Part shown: positions 13,641-24,794 of the stretch, piece after piece
How the letters are laid out: each line of letters starts with the position of its first letter
Numbering within the stretch: position 1 is the first letter of the stretch
From: Plectrocnemia conspersa
Taxonomy: Eukaryota > Arthropoda > Insecta > Trichoptera > Polycentropodidae
NCBI GenBank assembly: GCA_009617715.1
Contig: VTFK01000097.1
Span: forward strand, 744,001-808,000
Direction of reading: 5' to 3'
Length of the DNA stretch: 64,000 bases
Made by a program: the position numbers and the translations under genes
The notes under the pieces: model-generated
The model's input: only the letters and a program-made list of their open reading frames with translations
Told to the model about the DNA's origin: nothing
Database searches by the model: none

Positions 13641-16600
13641 AATATATATTCAAAATAAAGCATTAACGGCTAAATAAATTTTAAACAATTTTGTGGAAGA
13701 TTTATCTACAATTATTTAAAAAATATTTATACTAAATCTTTGTTGTTTTAACAACTTGTTTTATTTTAATGTCATATGCATAATATATTGCTTGTTTGTA
13801 TTTTATATACTTTTAGGGGTATACATGTATCATATATGTGTATGTATAATTCAAGTGGCTATATCTCGCAGCTGTGTTGATGAATATTCATTCAGTGTAC
13901 AATAGAGAAATGTTTCGCATAGTCTCTCTCTCGAAATTCTCCTTTGATTGATTCCGTTGGGCGGGCTTCGACTTTGATTCGCTTTCACGTGCAACGAGAT
14001 TCCCGCCCAGACTGCAGACGTGGGCGGGGAGAAAATCCCCAAAACTGTGGTGCGCGTGCTGGTGCGCATGATCGGCTCGAGCGTAAAGTTTCTAATGCGA
14101 CTTGAGAGTAGATTCGGTATCGAACAGCGTCTCTCTAAATTTAATGTCGAAGCAGGTACATAGAGTATTGATTTCATAATTTCAGTATCTTTGAGAGCTA
14201 CTTGTTCACGCAATGAGAGTTTAAGTAATTTTTGAAAGACTAAAAATAAGATGAATAATTCGCCAGTAAGATAAAATCAATTGATGCGTGAAAAATATTG
14301 ATATTAAATTTAAATAACAATATAATTTTTTTACACAGATTATAAATCATTATTACAAATATCTGCTTGTAATTAAATATTTAATTATTCATTTAATTAA
14401 TTAATTATTAATTATTTAAGTCAGTATCGGCAATAAATAATCTTATTAATGCAAAATTTTATAAATTATTAAAAAAACACGTAAAACACTTATTATACAA
14501 TCTTCATACCGACAGTTTATTATTGTTGCTATTTGATTATTTATTTATTTTATTTAATGTCATCATGATCAAACGAATAACCCAATGCGTCACTATTGTC
14601 GAAAATAAACAAACAATACATTGTATTATCACAACACAATACAAAAATATAAAAATAATGCACAAAAAATATGTCAGAGTAAGCAAGAGAAATAATTATA
14701 AAACAATACAATAAAATTATACGAATCAAACCAGTCCTCTTTCCTCTATTCTGCAGATATTAAAATCTTTCTGCATACACATTATTTGTAAAAAGTTAGA
14801 TGGATATACAATATGATATATCAGGCTATTTTATAATTAATATTCCTACAATAACATATCTTAATTTATTTTTTACGCTATTATTAATAAAATATATTTC
14901 TAACGGTATTAAAGACTAATCTTTTAATCACATCTTAATTATAATCTTTTATTTACATTTTCAAATAAATTTTTAGATTTATAAATTCATCATAATATTG
15001 ATTTTTACACGTTACTTTTAAAGGTTACTCAAGTTTTTTCTTATTTTCGGGGTGTAATTTAGCATTATTTTTAACGTATTTTCAGTAAGTTTTTTCAGTT
15101 GTTTCATTGCTCTACCAAAAGGTATAATGTTAGCTGATATGATTTATTAAAATTTACGAGCAGAAAATATATATTTTTATTGGTTATATTTATTATTAAA
15201 TTATGAACATACGCAATTACAAATTTGGATAAAAACACGTTTGATAAAAAATAAAAATTTTATTCTATAAGTACTATATTTTTAAGTATAATTTATTGAA
15301 GTTATGTATATGCAATTATCAATTTATTTAGTTAAGCAAATATTTCCACAAAATATAACGATAACTTAATGAAATCAATTTACTTCTAAATTAAGTCTGT
15401 TATCGGATATTTGCTTTGCTAGAGAGTGTTTTGTACCCCATTAAGATTTTCACATTATTTTGCTTGTTTTTTATCATGAAGTTAATTTATATATTTAAAA
15501 ATAAATAAATGGTAAAGATTTTATTTAATAAAGTATGAACATATATATTTATACAAGCAGATGAGAATAGCAAAAAATATGCTTTTGTTGATTCAAACAT
15601 CACAAAGCATTCGACGACAATATTTTCGCGTATTTTGTGCTTAAAAATTATGATTTTTTTTTAAAAAAAAATCTTGCGCTTGTAGAAAGATACAAGAGAA
15701 AAAAATCTCGCGAAAATGGGAGTTTGCGAAAGAGATAAATCATGCGTCCGGGCAAGAGGTCATAGAAATTCGTTCTGTTGTCTCTTACCGTCCAATCTCG
15801 TACGGAGACCCAACAAAGAGATTTAGATTATCATTTTAGCAAATGTAATATATGAATGTTTTAGATAAAGGCGAATTTATCTGGGAGAGTACAACAAATA
15901 TATGAAAATATATTTTATGGCGAAAAATAAACTCGAAACACACACGGTCAATTCGTTCTGATCGGATTGAATCGAGTAATATAATTTATATATTTTTGTT
16001 ATTTTTATTCTTATTTATTTTAGATATACGATGGTTAAATAAAATAGCGATCAAAGTTTCATATGGATATAACAATAAAGGCAGTAAATTAGTTATTTTT
16101 AGAGTAATTTAAATTGGGTTTAAATGAAACCTAATTTTTTTTACGTATTAATGTCTTAAAAATGTCTTTAAATGAAGATACAAAATTAAAAAAAAAAAAA
16201 AAAAATTGAATTATAGTAATCTAATATTTGTATTTATTCATTACATTATCACTATGAACATAACTGCATTTGAAAATGCGTTTCATGATTACCGCGTGTT
16301 ATATGTAGATACTTCTCCCGCTTGATCTCTTTTTCGACACCTAACGCGAGAATTATTATTAATAAAGAATAGTTTTGTACTAACATAATAATCAGCTTAT
16401 TTATTTTTATATTGAAACAAAATGATTTAGGTTTATTTTATTATTAGATGTAAAACAGATTTGATATAACATACAATTTGTAAATTTACTATAAATATTT
16501 GAAAGGTAGTTATAATTTTATTATAGTAATAGTATATTGCTTTACATATAAATCGCTAAAAGTTGTAATATATAATGTATAGACATCTGTTGATAGATTT

Positions 16601-17300
16601 TGTAAATTATATTTTGTAAATAATCAATTATTATTATCGTAAAATACGCGTGTTGTTAATTGCATATATGTTAATATTATCCAATAACTTATTTATTTTT
16701 AATTTATTTATAACATAATTTACAATTATATTATTTACGTCATATTAAGTTCATATCATGAACGTATATTTCCTTACAATTAATTATAGGTAACTATCAA
16801 CTGTTTAAATTCTCTAACACATAATCATATCTACGAGCTTAATATATAATATATAAATATTTTCTAGTAGGTGTATTTTTAATGCATTTTCTTTTGGTCG
16901 ATTTTTAGTGAGAGAAAAAAATAATGGCATATTTATAGAATTGTACATATAAATATGCAATGTATTTAAAATGTCGCAACGTTTTGCACGTAAAACACCC
17001 CCTAAAAAAATAATAATGTCCCCAATGTAGCTAGACTATATATTTACACCCTTTTTCTCCCGCCAAGGGTCAACAGTAACCCAAGGGGTGGTGGCAAGAA
17101 AAATATTTTACTCATTATAAAAATTCCCCGTTCGCATGTCGTTTATCTTCTGCTCGGCTTGAGGGCAAACCTGGTGTTAGTCAATATTAGTAGGATTTTT
17201 TTATCTGACTGAAAAAACGTAGGATTTTCCGTTGTTTGATTTACGCCCAAGCAAGGTGATTAAAAACAGTGATGTGCAGTTTTAAAAATAAAATATAATT
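13641..17300. other. island at 13.85-14.21 kb, then very AT-rich DNA
   Basis: The island contains a 120-codon minus-strand frame (14213-13851) with a G+C-rich core (GCGGGCTTCG, GACGTGGGCGGGGAG). The translation has no recognisable domain. From 14220 to 17300 the DNA is simple and AT-rich, with TTAATTAATTAATTA near 14395. A more complex patch with an inverted CCAAGGGTC/ACCCAAGG-like pair lies near 17060-17095. Confidence 0.45.
16188..16205 (+). repeat. A18 homopolymer
   Basis: Eighteen consecutive A residues, the longest clean A run noticed. No retroposed gene was recognised upstream of it, so it is taken as simple sequence. Confidence 0.8.
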
Positions 17301-17350
17301 TTTTCAATTATTTTTACAATAAAATATTTGTAGTGTATAGATTATACTCA

Positions 17351-17836
17351 TTATCCTAATGATTTTTCATTTTTGCTCTTGTTGAAAAGTGGATTTAGCT
17401 TCGTAAATGTACTTTTTATGCTTTTGATAAGATTTCCCTAAAAACAAATAAATTTAAAAGTACAAGGTCAATTAACAACTATGTCTATATAAAATATCAA
17501 AACAAAAAAATACATATGATGCGTTGTATATGTGTATGTATAATACATACATACAAGCTACATGCAGCAATCGAAAAATTATTAATAAATACTATTTGAA
17601 TCAAAAATTAAATTCATTATCTCAATCAATGAATGTACGATTTTTTAATGGATGTTGTTATTGTTTTGATATTAGCTATATTACTCAAATGATCATACAT
17701 AAAAATGAAGAAATTAACTTACAATCTTTTTTAATGGGTTCATTTTACTTGCAGGTTCTGGAGCGGCTGATACTTGTGACGTAACAATCATAGTGATTAG
17801 AAAGAATGATAGCATTTTTAAAGAGAAATAATTCAT
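17351..17836 (-). CDS. divergent cationic cecropin-family peptide (paralogue 1)
   Basis: Exon 1 is 17836-17723 and exon 2 17437-17351. The 285-bp intron (GTAAGT donor, TTTTTAG acceptor) is phase 0, at the same place as in the 49-kb cecropin. The product is 66 residues: signal peptide to about residue 24 (ending VSA), AP-EP dipeptide pro-segment, and a 38-residue mature part beginning ASKMNPLKKIGNLIKSIKS and ending NKSKNEKSLG. I count nine Lys and one Glu in the mature part, so it is strongly basic. The final Gly could supply an amide as in cecropin. It lacks the N-terminal Trp, and an NPLF turn replaces the AGPA hinge. It is probably a membrane-active secreted peptide. A short-peptide gene lies just upstream (18099-18288). 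The kB site is degenerate here (TGCGAATTGTTC around 17925-17936). Confidence 0.85.
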
Positions 17837-17903
17837 CTTGAATGCTTCTTGATAATTCTCAGAGATGAACAGTGATACTATATACTTTTCCTCAAAAACA
17901 GCT

Positions 17904-17912
17904 GTTTATATA
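17904..17912 (-). promoter_or_regulatory. TATA box of cecropin paralogue 1
   Basis: Minus strand TATATAAAC followed by AGCTG, 68 bases before the ATG. It aligns with the TATATATAAGCAGCTG block of the canonical cecropin. The adjoining region, where the canonical gene has its kB palindrome, is mutated. Confidence 0.6.
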
Positions 17913-18098
17913 TGCAATTTTATCGTGCGAATTGTTCAGCTTTTCTTTTGGCAATTGACTGTTTGGACCAGTGGTGTGGAGATGGTTGGAAAAAAATTGC
18001 CTCAGACACTCAGATATTTATTTATTTCATTATATATTTACATGGAAACAATCCAAATTATTAGCCCTCAATTATATTTATGTTAAACTACACTGGGC

Positions 18099-18288
18099 TT
18101 ATCGTCCTGTCTTTATGTCACCCGGTTTATTTCCGTGGTGTTCTTTGGGCTAAAATTACAATTTAGAAAACGTATTAGGTATAGATTTATATGCTTATTT
18201 TTATAAGTATGTATGATAAAAAGACCTGGCTTTCTGCTCCAGCTATAAGAAGAGCTACCACGACTAAGAAGGCGTAAGTAAAGTTCAT
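18099..18288 (-). CDS. short secreted His-His peptide precursor, copy 1 (unrecognised family)
   Basis: Exon 1 is 18288-18226 (21 codons) and exon 2 18149-18099 (16 codons plus stop). The 76-bp intron has a GT donor and a TTGTAATTTTAG acceptor, phase 0. The signal peptide is MNFTYAFLVVVALLIAGAES and the tail QPKEHHGNKPGDIKTGR, 37 residues in total. The mature part has no Cys, no aromatic residue and almost only hydrophilic residues, unlike an amphipathic membrane peptide. It aligns with the copy at 49855-50039 over both exons. It sits 262 bases upstream of the start of the 17.8-kb cecropin-type gene, same strand, so the two-gene arrangement is shared by both loci. Function unknown. The dibasic-free, Gly-Arg-ended tail could be released whole after signal cleavage. 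Confidence 0.7.
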
Positions 18289-19592
18289 TTTACCTAATAA
18301 AATTAAGAATAATTGGTTAATAGAACGCTAGCTGTAAAATAAACGACCAAGTATTGTAAACTAAGAATCTTAATGTTTTTCTTATTATTTTCAATGATAT
18401 TTTCACTACATGTATATTGAATAGTGTTCCTTAAAAAATTAGTAAAATAATTGACAATTAAAATGATTGTTATTGTTTTAAACCAAATTGTATTTAATTA
18501 ATAAACCTATAAACCTAATTGAAATAAACAATAAAATAAAATCTTTGTTATAAAAGGTTTTATTATTATTATTTTTTTTTTAATAGTCATTAACGTATTA
18601 TTCATATGAACTATATCACTGACAAAGTAATAAATAATAATTCTTTTTTTGAGGATACAATAATAATTTAAAATAACTTTTGGAACTCTAAAATAATTAT
18701 TTTAAAAGGAACCATTTATTGAAATGAAAATAATTTATTAACAGAATTCTTTGTTTAGGTTATTAATTATTTTATTAAATGAAAAAAATATATAATTTTG
18801 CTACAGTAAAATTTACTTACTTATGGTTGTTTAAGCCTTAAGGTCTATAAATATGTATATTTTATTTGAGATGTGTTTTAAAATAAGAATATACTGAACA
18901 TATCATGTGCCTTTTATATATTTAAAAAAATATGGTGGATTTTTTCATTTGATATGCGAATTATTTTCATATGCGATTATAATATAATAATATATAAAAT
19001 AGTATGCATTAATATACTAATTTTCTTAATAATTATGCACGTGTGTTTAAACCGTATTTAAATTTTATACCAATATAATTTGTATGTAAAATTGCATTAG
19101 TTTTGCAATTTGCTTATTACATGAGTAAACTTATGAAATATTTTTTCTATCTAGAATATTTTTTTAATCAATTTTGATTAATGTTTTTATTAAATCGTGA
19201 TACACATTATACATTGAAAATATTAAACTTTTTACATATTAAAATAAAACTATAAAATATAATTTTAATAATTAAAAGTATCTCGTTAAATATTAGATTT
19301 TTTTATCGCATAGTGGTAGTGAATAAGTTTCAGTAAATGTGTATTATATAGTAAATACAGTTATATTTTCGCTAGTATAAATATAATTTTATTAACTGAA
19401 AATTGTATCAAACAACTGATTTATAATTTTACTGCTCAGTATAAGTAGAACTAGTTGTTCACAAATGAATGATTAGATACGCGTATTTCCACGTGTTTTT
19501 CAAGATCATTACAATATATGTACTACAATATTTAAATTAAAAATGAAATAAGCTAAGAACCCATAGTAAGTATTCTTTTTCCTCTTCTTCTT

Positions 19593-19681
19593 CTAGGCAA
19601 TACAGGCCTTGCTTGCCTCCAGAAAATTTCTGAACTCTAGCCTGTCCTGTGCCCTTTTTTCTCCAGAGCCTGACACCCAGT
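19593..19681 (-). pseudogene. C-terminal scrap of a non-LTR retrotransposon
   Basis: The minus strand reads GSGEKRAQDRLEFRNFLEAS then KACIA and a stop, followed by GAAGAAGAAGAGG. This matches the usual C-terminal 'xRAxDRxxWRxxL' end of endonuclease-reverse-transcriptase polyproteins. The scrap is short. Confidence 0.45.
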
Positions 19682-21740
19682 CTTTATACTAAAATATGAT
19701 TGAGGAGGCAAAACTTATATTTTAATGCATTTATTATAAACTATATTTAATTTAAAAAAAAATGCAATTAACATAAACAGGTGACCCATTTAGAATTTGG
19801 TTTGTAATTGATAACAATAAATATTCTTATTGTGGTAAGAAATAGTGTTAATAAAAATAAATATTCGATTATTAAAAAACTAGTTTTTTGTCAACTCTAG
19901 AGTTATATTTTATTATAGTAGTCCGACTCTTTGTTAGTAAATATAATTATGTTAATTCCTTAATAATGTTAAACGTGTAAATCTACTATTTTTTATTTTG
20001 TGAGCTCTGAATGTCTATTGAATTTGTAAAATTCGATAAAGTATTTTGAATTAAATTTATTATTATATTATAAAAAGTTTTTTTATTGTAATTGTTTTTT
20101 ATGATTTTTCCTGAGTATTAATTGTCCAAGAGTCAATATTTTTTATCTGTACGTCACAAACCTATTGTTTTTCTTTTTTGAATATTTTTTACTTCTTTCA
20201 TAATACAGTATACAAAGGTATTTTAGTCTTAACGTCTTTGTGTTTATATGTATGCAAATATTTATGTGGTGTGTGTTAGGTTTTTTAATGGATTACTCAC
20301 ACATAAAAATTAATAGAAAAATGTGAATGTAATGAATAAATAAAAATATGTATACTATGTAAAATATGTGAAAATGATGCATATTTTATAGCAAAAAACT
20401 GGATATCCCTAATATTTACACACATAACATGACACATATCGTAAAATATTTATATTGTTAAAATCGCAAAATGTTGTTATGGAAAAATGTATATATTATT
20501 TAGTTTAATGCGTTTTTTTTATATACATATGTCAAAGTGTATATTAAATAATTAAAAATTTGTAACATGACAAATTTAAATCAGGCTTCTAAAAAAATTA
20601 AATTATATATTAAAAAAAGTTTGATTTTTTTAAGCTAAAAAATTATTCTATTATTTAATTTCAATTTTATAAATAAAGTATGTATTATATTATTATAGGT
20701 ATTGAAATTACATGTTATTTTAACTGTAAGTTACGAATTGCAATTATTTTCTACCTTTACAATTAGGCGAAATGCATATATTGAACCTTTACACCCCTAT
20801 TGTGGTGTTTGAAATGAGTTTTATCCCAGTTTAAGGTCAGTATGAAGCACTTTATTATAGCAAGTTTTAGTTGTTAGTGTCCGGGTGCCTCCATCTTTAA
20901 TGCCCTTACATCGTGCAGGATAGGGAAACGATAGAAAATAGCTATAAGTATACAGTTTACGATTCATAATATATAAAGATTTAAAAATATTTATTTTACA
21001 GGGTGTTAGTTTTATACGGAGAATGTTAAAAAGGATAGTCATAAATGTGAGGCGCTCCAAGGATAAAAACATATATATGTATCCCAAATGTTTGCGTTAG
21101 ATTCAATTAAAGTTGGATAAAGTGAATTTAGTATAAACGCAATAATTGTCTTTTACCGTCTCATATGTGAATTTACCGTGACCATAACGATCAAAGTGCT
21201 GGAGGAATAGTCCATAAGTTCCACTTAGCGCATTTTAGTGTCGCTGCGAAGGCACGCGAGTCCCTACTTCACCCTGGCTAAATTGTGGGACGTAGCGTGG
21301 ACACTTGCGATTTTAATTATTTTGGCCAATTTATGAGTGCTCCGGCAATAAAGTTTGCAGAGGTCGCCCATGGGACCCATTAACATCCAGACCATGTGAG
21401 GACCACACTTTATTCCCCGTATTGCTTCTGAATAATTTCCTACGCGCCGACCAGCTACAGAAAGTTCTTCTCGTAAAGTGCATCGTAGACACTTTATGGT
21501 TATTAAAATATACATTTCAATTATTATCATATATAAAATACCCATTAAGAAATAGAAACGTAAACTTAATATATGTTAATTACTTTAGCTTAGATCCTTA
21601 AAGCTTATCGAGGATGTTCTGTAAATTATTTTATTTTTGTTAGTCTTATAAAATTATCTTATTTGTATTGTATTCAATAAATAAGATAGTTTATGTTATG
21701 TCCGAATATCTATTTTTATATTAATACAATTAAATATGAT

Positions 21741-21798
21741 CACACGTACATATGTGTTTTTATTGTAAACACACGTATATATGTGTTTTTATAAAATT
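21741..21798. repeat. 29-bp direct tandem duplication
   Basis: CACACGTACATATGTGTTTT and CACACGTATATATGTGTTTT are adjacent copies, each with its own CACACG...TGTG dyad. Confidence 0.6.
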
Positions 21799-22304
21799 TT
21801 ATAATATTTTCAAGCAGTAAATAAATACTTTTTATATTGAATTCTTAATATCATTCATGGCTAAAACTTTTTTTAAAAACCAAATTATTCGATAATTATT
21901 TTCATTACGACGTGCGTTTTGGCAATGTGCATTGCACAATATGCATAATATTGATGTAAAAAACAGATAAAAAGTATTTAAATATAATGGATCAACGCTT
22001 GACATATTTCAGCGGTAATTTATTTGTATAATTTCATCATTGCATATATTTATATGTAAAGTAATATTTATAAAATTGTTCATTATGTTAGCATTTTATG
22101 TATCACATTTATTTTTTATCGCTTTATTTTATTATTTTTAAATTAAGTTGACTTTAAGATAATATTGGAATTAGTTCAAGAATATTTTATAGCCTGTTTA
22201 ATTATATTTTTCCCTTATAATTGAGATTTATGTGCTAAATATTGGTTTCAGGGTCGTAAGAACTACATATTTATGATGGCTGAATCGTTAGCGTACATTT
22301 AAAA

Positions 22305-22395
22305 GAATAAGTGGTATAACTATTATTGCCCTGAAAGACCTATGTTCAAATACCAAGACTTTTCTTGTTACGACTTCAAGAAAATTTGAATACAG
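22305..22395 (+). repeat. tRNA-derived SINE, copy 2
   Basis: AAGTGGTATAAC (A-box side), CCTGAAAGACCTATGTTCAA (B-box side) and following bases align with the minus-strand copy at 12955-13040. The B box is degraded to TGTTCAAATA. Confidence 0.5.
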
Positions 22396-22540
22396 TACCT
22401 TTATATTTTTTTTTCTCTTTTAGCTTTACTCCAGGAATAATATTTTTTTATGTTATATTTTAGATCTATTTTATTTTACTTTATCTTTTCGCCATCAGGG
22501 TGGCAACATCGTCTTTAACTCTCTCTCTATCTAATAATTA

Positions 22541-22600
22541 ATTTGTGTATACTATTAATCGAAAGTATACACAAATAGCTCAGTCTGGCATGAGCTATTT
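22541..22600. repeat. two adjacent perfect hairpins sharing bases
   Basis: ATTTGTGTATACT (22541-22553) pairs with AGTATACACAAAT (22564-22576). Immediately overlapping, AAATAGCTCA (22573-22582) pairs with TGAGCTATTT (22591-22600). The loops are 10 and 8 bases. The arms are perfect. The arms are too short for a typical miRNA precursor. Confidence 0.7.
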
Positions 22601-23056
22601 AAGATGTTAAATAGTTTTTGATTAGCTTATTAAAGGATCTTTCTGATATAACGGCAGTTACTGAAATACTAAATTGTTCATAATAGTAGAAAAAAATATG
22701 TTTAATCTTTTTTTCCAAAATATCCAATAGGGTAGAATATATCCATTAGGGTCCAATATACATTTTAGCCTACCTTGCGTCTTATCGCCCTTGGCCCAAT
22801 TTGTCCCAAAACATCGTCATTTTTCTTGCGCTCGTGCTGGTCTTAACGCTAATTTTCTGTAGTAGTAACAATGATTAAAAATGTGCTCAACCATTCAAAC
22901 AATTAAAGAAGAAACTTTTAACTATCTTCATGTCAGACAGTAATATTCATGATCCATATTAGTAAATAAAACTAATTTTTCAGAGTGAAATACATATTTT
23001 ATTTTTGAAATACCCCAATATTATTTTCATCCAGCTTATAACTATTTTTGAATTAT

Positions 23057-23128
23057 TCAAAGTGGTAATTTTTCCTTAATTTTATCACTAAAATTAGACA
23101 TTAATTGATCGGCGACAAATTCAGTCAA
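23057..23128 (-). other. candidate alternative last exon of paralogue 2
   Basis: Reading down from an AG at 23129-23130, the minus strand gives LTEFVADQLMSNFSDKIKEK then LPL and a stop. The end aligns with the last exon of paralogue 3 (S-x-[IF]-x-x-x-IKE-[NK]-[IL]-P-x-stop), and the sequence just after the stop matches the sequence after paralogue 3's stop. It is in the right phase for the exon 1 donor at 23574. The acceptor is weak. It may be an alternative exon, the remains of an exon duplication, or a relic. Confidence 0.4.
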
Positions 23129-23312
23129 CTCGACCGTTTAAACGAAGCAGTAAAAACTAAACGGCCTTCAATACACAAAAGAAAATATTTTTTAAATGTT
23201 AAGCATTGTATAGCAATATAACACAAAATTTTAGATTTCTGTAATTAAATATAATAAAACATGTTTTCATAATCTACACATTGCAGAGGTACTCTTATTA
23301 CGACTTTTAAAT

Positions 23313-23678
23313 TCAAGCTGGTATACTATCCTTAATATTATCTAGTGCATCAATTAATATTTTACCGGTGGCACCTGTCTAAAAAAATAAAAATATAATA
23401 ATTCCAACTGTATAATTAATTTTCTGTGCATATATAAAAATATTTCTTAAAATACTAGTATTATTATTATGTGTGTTTTAAAAATATCAATACAAGAGAA
23501 AAAAAAATGACTAAAACATGTAAAAGTAATAGATAAATATTTATTATTAATTCAATTAAATAAAATTATTTACCATAGTTTTAAAAAAATCAGGTCCTGG
23601 TACTGGCGAAGCCGAGACTTGTGACGTAATCGCCATGGAAATTAGGAAGAAAAAAAATAATTTTAAAGAGAAGTTCAT
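23313..23678 (-). CDS. divergent near-neutral cecropin-family peptide (paralogue 2)
   Basis: Exon 1 is 23678-23574 and exon 2 23378-23313. The intron is 195 bp with a TTTTTTTAG acceptor, phase 0. The 56-residue product has a signal peptide almost the same as the canonical cecropin's (MNFSLKLFFFFLISMAITSQ, then VSA) and a pro-segment SPVPGP of X-Pro dipeptides. A 27-residue mature part starts DFFKTMTGATGKILIDALDN and ends IKDSIPA. It has three Lys against four Asp, no Trp, no AGPA hinge and no C-terminal Gly, so it is not a typical cationic cecropin although the signal, pro-segment and intron prove descent. It lies in a duplicon repeated at 27920-29461. A second exon-like sequence follows at 23057-23128, so exon usage needs transcripts. 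An antibacterial role is uncertain. Confidence 0.82.
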
Positions 23679-23730
23679 TTTGAGCAGCTTAATAAGATGT
23701 AAAACTGAATAATTTTCATAAAGTGCAGCT

Positions 23731-23740
23731 GCTTATATAT
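23731..23740 (-). promoter_or_regulatory. TATA box of cecropin paralogue 2
   Basis: Minus strand ATATATAAGC followed by AGCTGCACTTTATG, 54 bases upstream of the ATG, matching the canonical cecropin core promoter. No kB match is visible in the aligned upstream block. Confidence 0.6.
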
Positions 23741-23869
23741 GTATGTATATCGTATAATTAGCCTACGGTTTTAATTATGCACGTATTAAGTTTATCCTCT
23801 GTGAAAAATTATGCAAAATTTAAAATAAACCTAATGTTATTTAATAAAAATAAAGTACAGATTATTTAT

Positions 23870-24035
23870 TATACATATCACAACGTAACTCGATTTCTTT
23901 GAAAGCTGATAGTTGAACCCAAAATAGATTAGATTTATTAAGAAGTACACGTATAACTGTTAAACATCTGGTTATCTTCTTTAGATGTAATCATAGTTAT
24001 CATTTTCATAAATATAATATGTATATAAAGTTAAT
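23870..24035 (-). pseudogene. decayed short His-His peptide gene in duplicon A
   Basis: On the minus strand, AAAATTAACTTTATATACAT aligns base by base with the intact copies' AAAATGAACTTCACATACGT. The start codon is ATT and an in-frame TGA follows after nine codons. The donor has changed from AAGGTATTTAAC to CAGATGTTTAAC. Further on, a TTTCAAAG...AAATCGAG block matches the intact exon 2 region, and the following 60 bases align with the cecropin upstream region. This is a dead copy in the position held by live copies at 18.2 and 49.9 kb. Confidence 0.65.
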
Positions 24036-24794
24036 TTTCCATGGATGAATTTTTATTTATTTTGTATGGTAATTTTTATGTTTATACTTAAAATTTTACG
24101 CTTGATTGTTTTTAATGTAATGTGCAAATTATATGGCTATTTACAATAAATCTGTGATAATATACTATATAAACGTTACTAATTTCTTAAATAATCATTA
24201 TATAATACTAATAAATATTTGTTTTATTATTGAATTTTTTTTTTTAATCTTACGTTGTAATTTGACAAGCGAAAGCCTAATGCGTGTTAAGGGGGTAAAT
24301 TATACATAATAAAACTTAAAAACAAAGTGACAGAGTGACAGCTTACATTTTTTTTGTAAATCAATATATTTAAAAAATAGATTTTGTATGAAATTCGATC
24401 AAGTTTGTTAAAGAAATGAAAATTAAATTTTAAAAACTATGTAGGATAATGCTATTATAACGATTAATGTATATTAAAGTATATATAGAAACGGAACGGA
24501 ACCTCTGGTTATAGAAACGGAACTTTAAATCTCGATGAAATGAATTTAGCAGAATCTTGCAAAGAAGCAATAATTTAATTTTCTATTAGCAATTTTAAAG
24601 TTTTTAGTGAAAGTCCAAAAATATAGTATTTAAAACTACATTTAAGCTAGAAGCAGTAAAACCAGTGGCTCTAAATTTGTGTCTAAAGTCTAAAATCGAT
24701 TTATGTAGCCTTCCTGTTAATACACAAACACAGATTTCGGCTTTTAAAAAAACATTTGTCCAAATTTTAATCTGTTCTTATGGTAGAAAATACT

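Larger units (their letters stand above)
18289..22304. other. AT-rich intergenic DNA
   Basis: Apart from the retrotransposon scrap near 19.6 kb and the tandem repeat near 21.75 kb, no gene is seen. A G+C-richer patch at 21180-21500 holds a 93-codon minus-strand frame without recognisable features. Confidence 0.45.
22745..24405. repeat. segmental duplicon A (cecropin paralogue 2 unit)
   Basis: The block from about 22745 to 24405 is repeated at 27920-29461. Shared landmarks include the GCGTCTTATCGCCCTTGGCC segment near 22780, the gene, its promoter, the dead short-peptide gene and a GTGACAGCT...GAAATTCGATCAA end. The stretch upstream of the gene (23880-24170) is nearly identical between copies, while the downstream part is visibly more diverged. 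The direct orientation indicates a tandem duplication later separated by insertions. Confidence 0.9.

Noticed and set aside
13851..14213. 120-codon minus-strand frame
   Set aside because: No domain, signal peptide or splice partner; kept only as part of a G+C-richer island.
17524..17784. 86-codon plus-strand frame
   Set aside because: It lies antisense over exon 1 and the intron of the 17.8-kb cecropin-type gene and has no features of its own.
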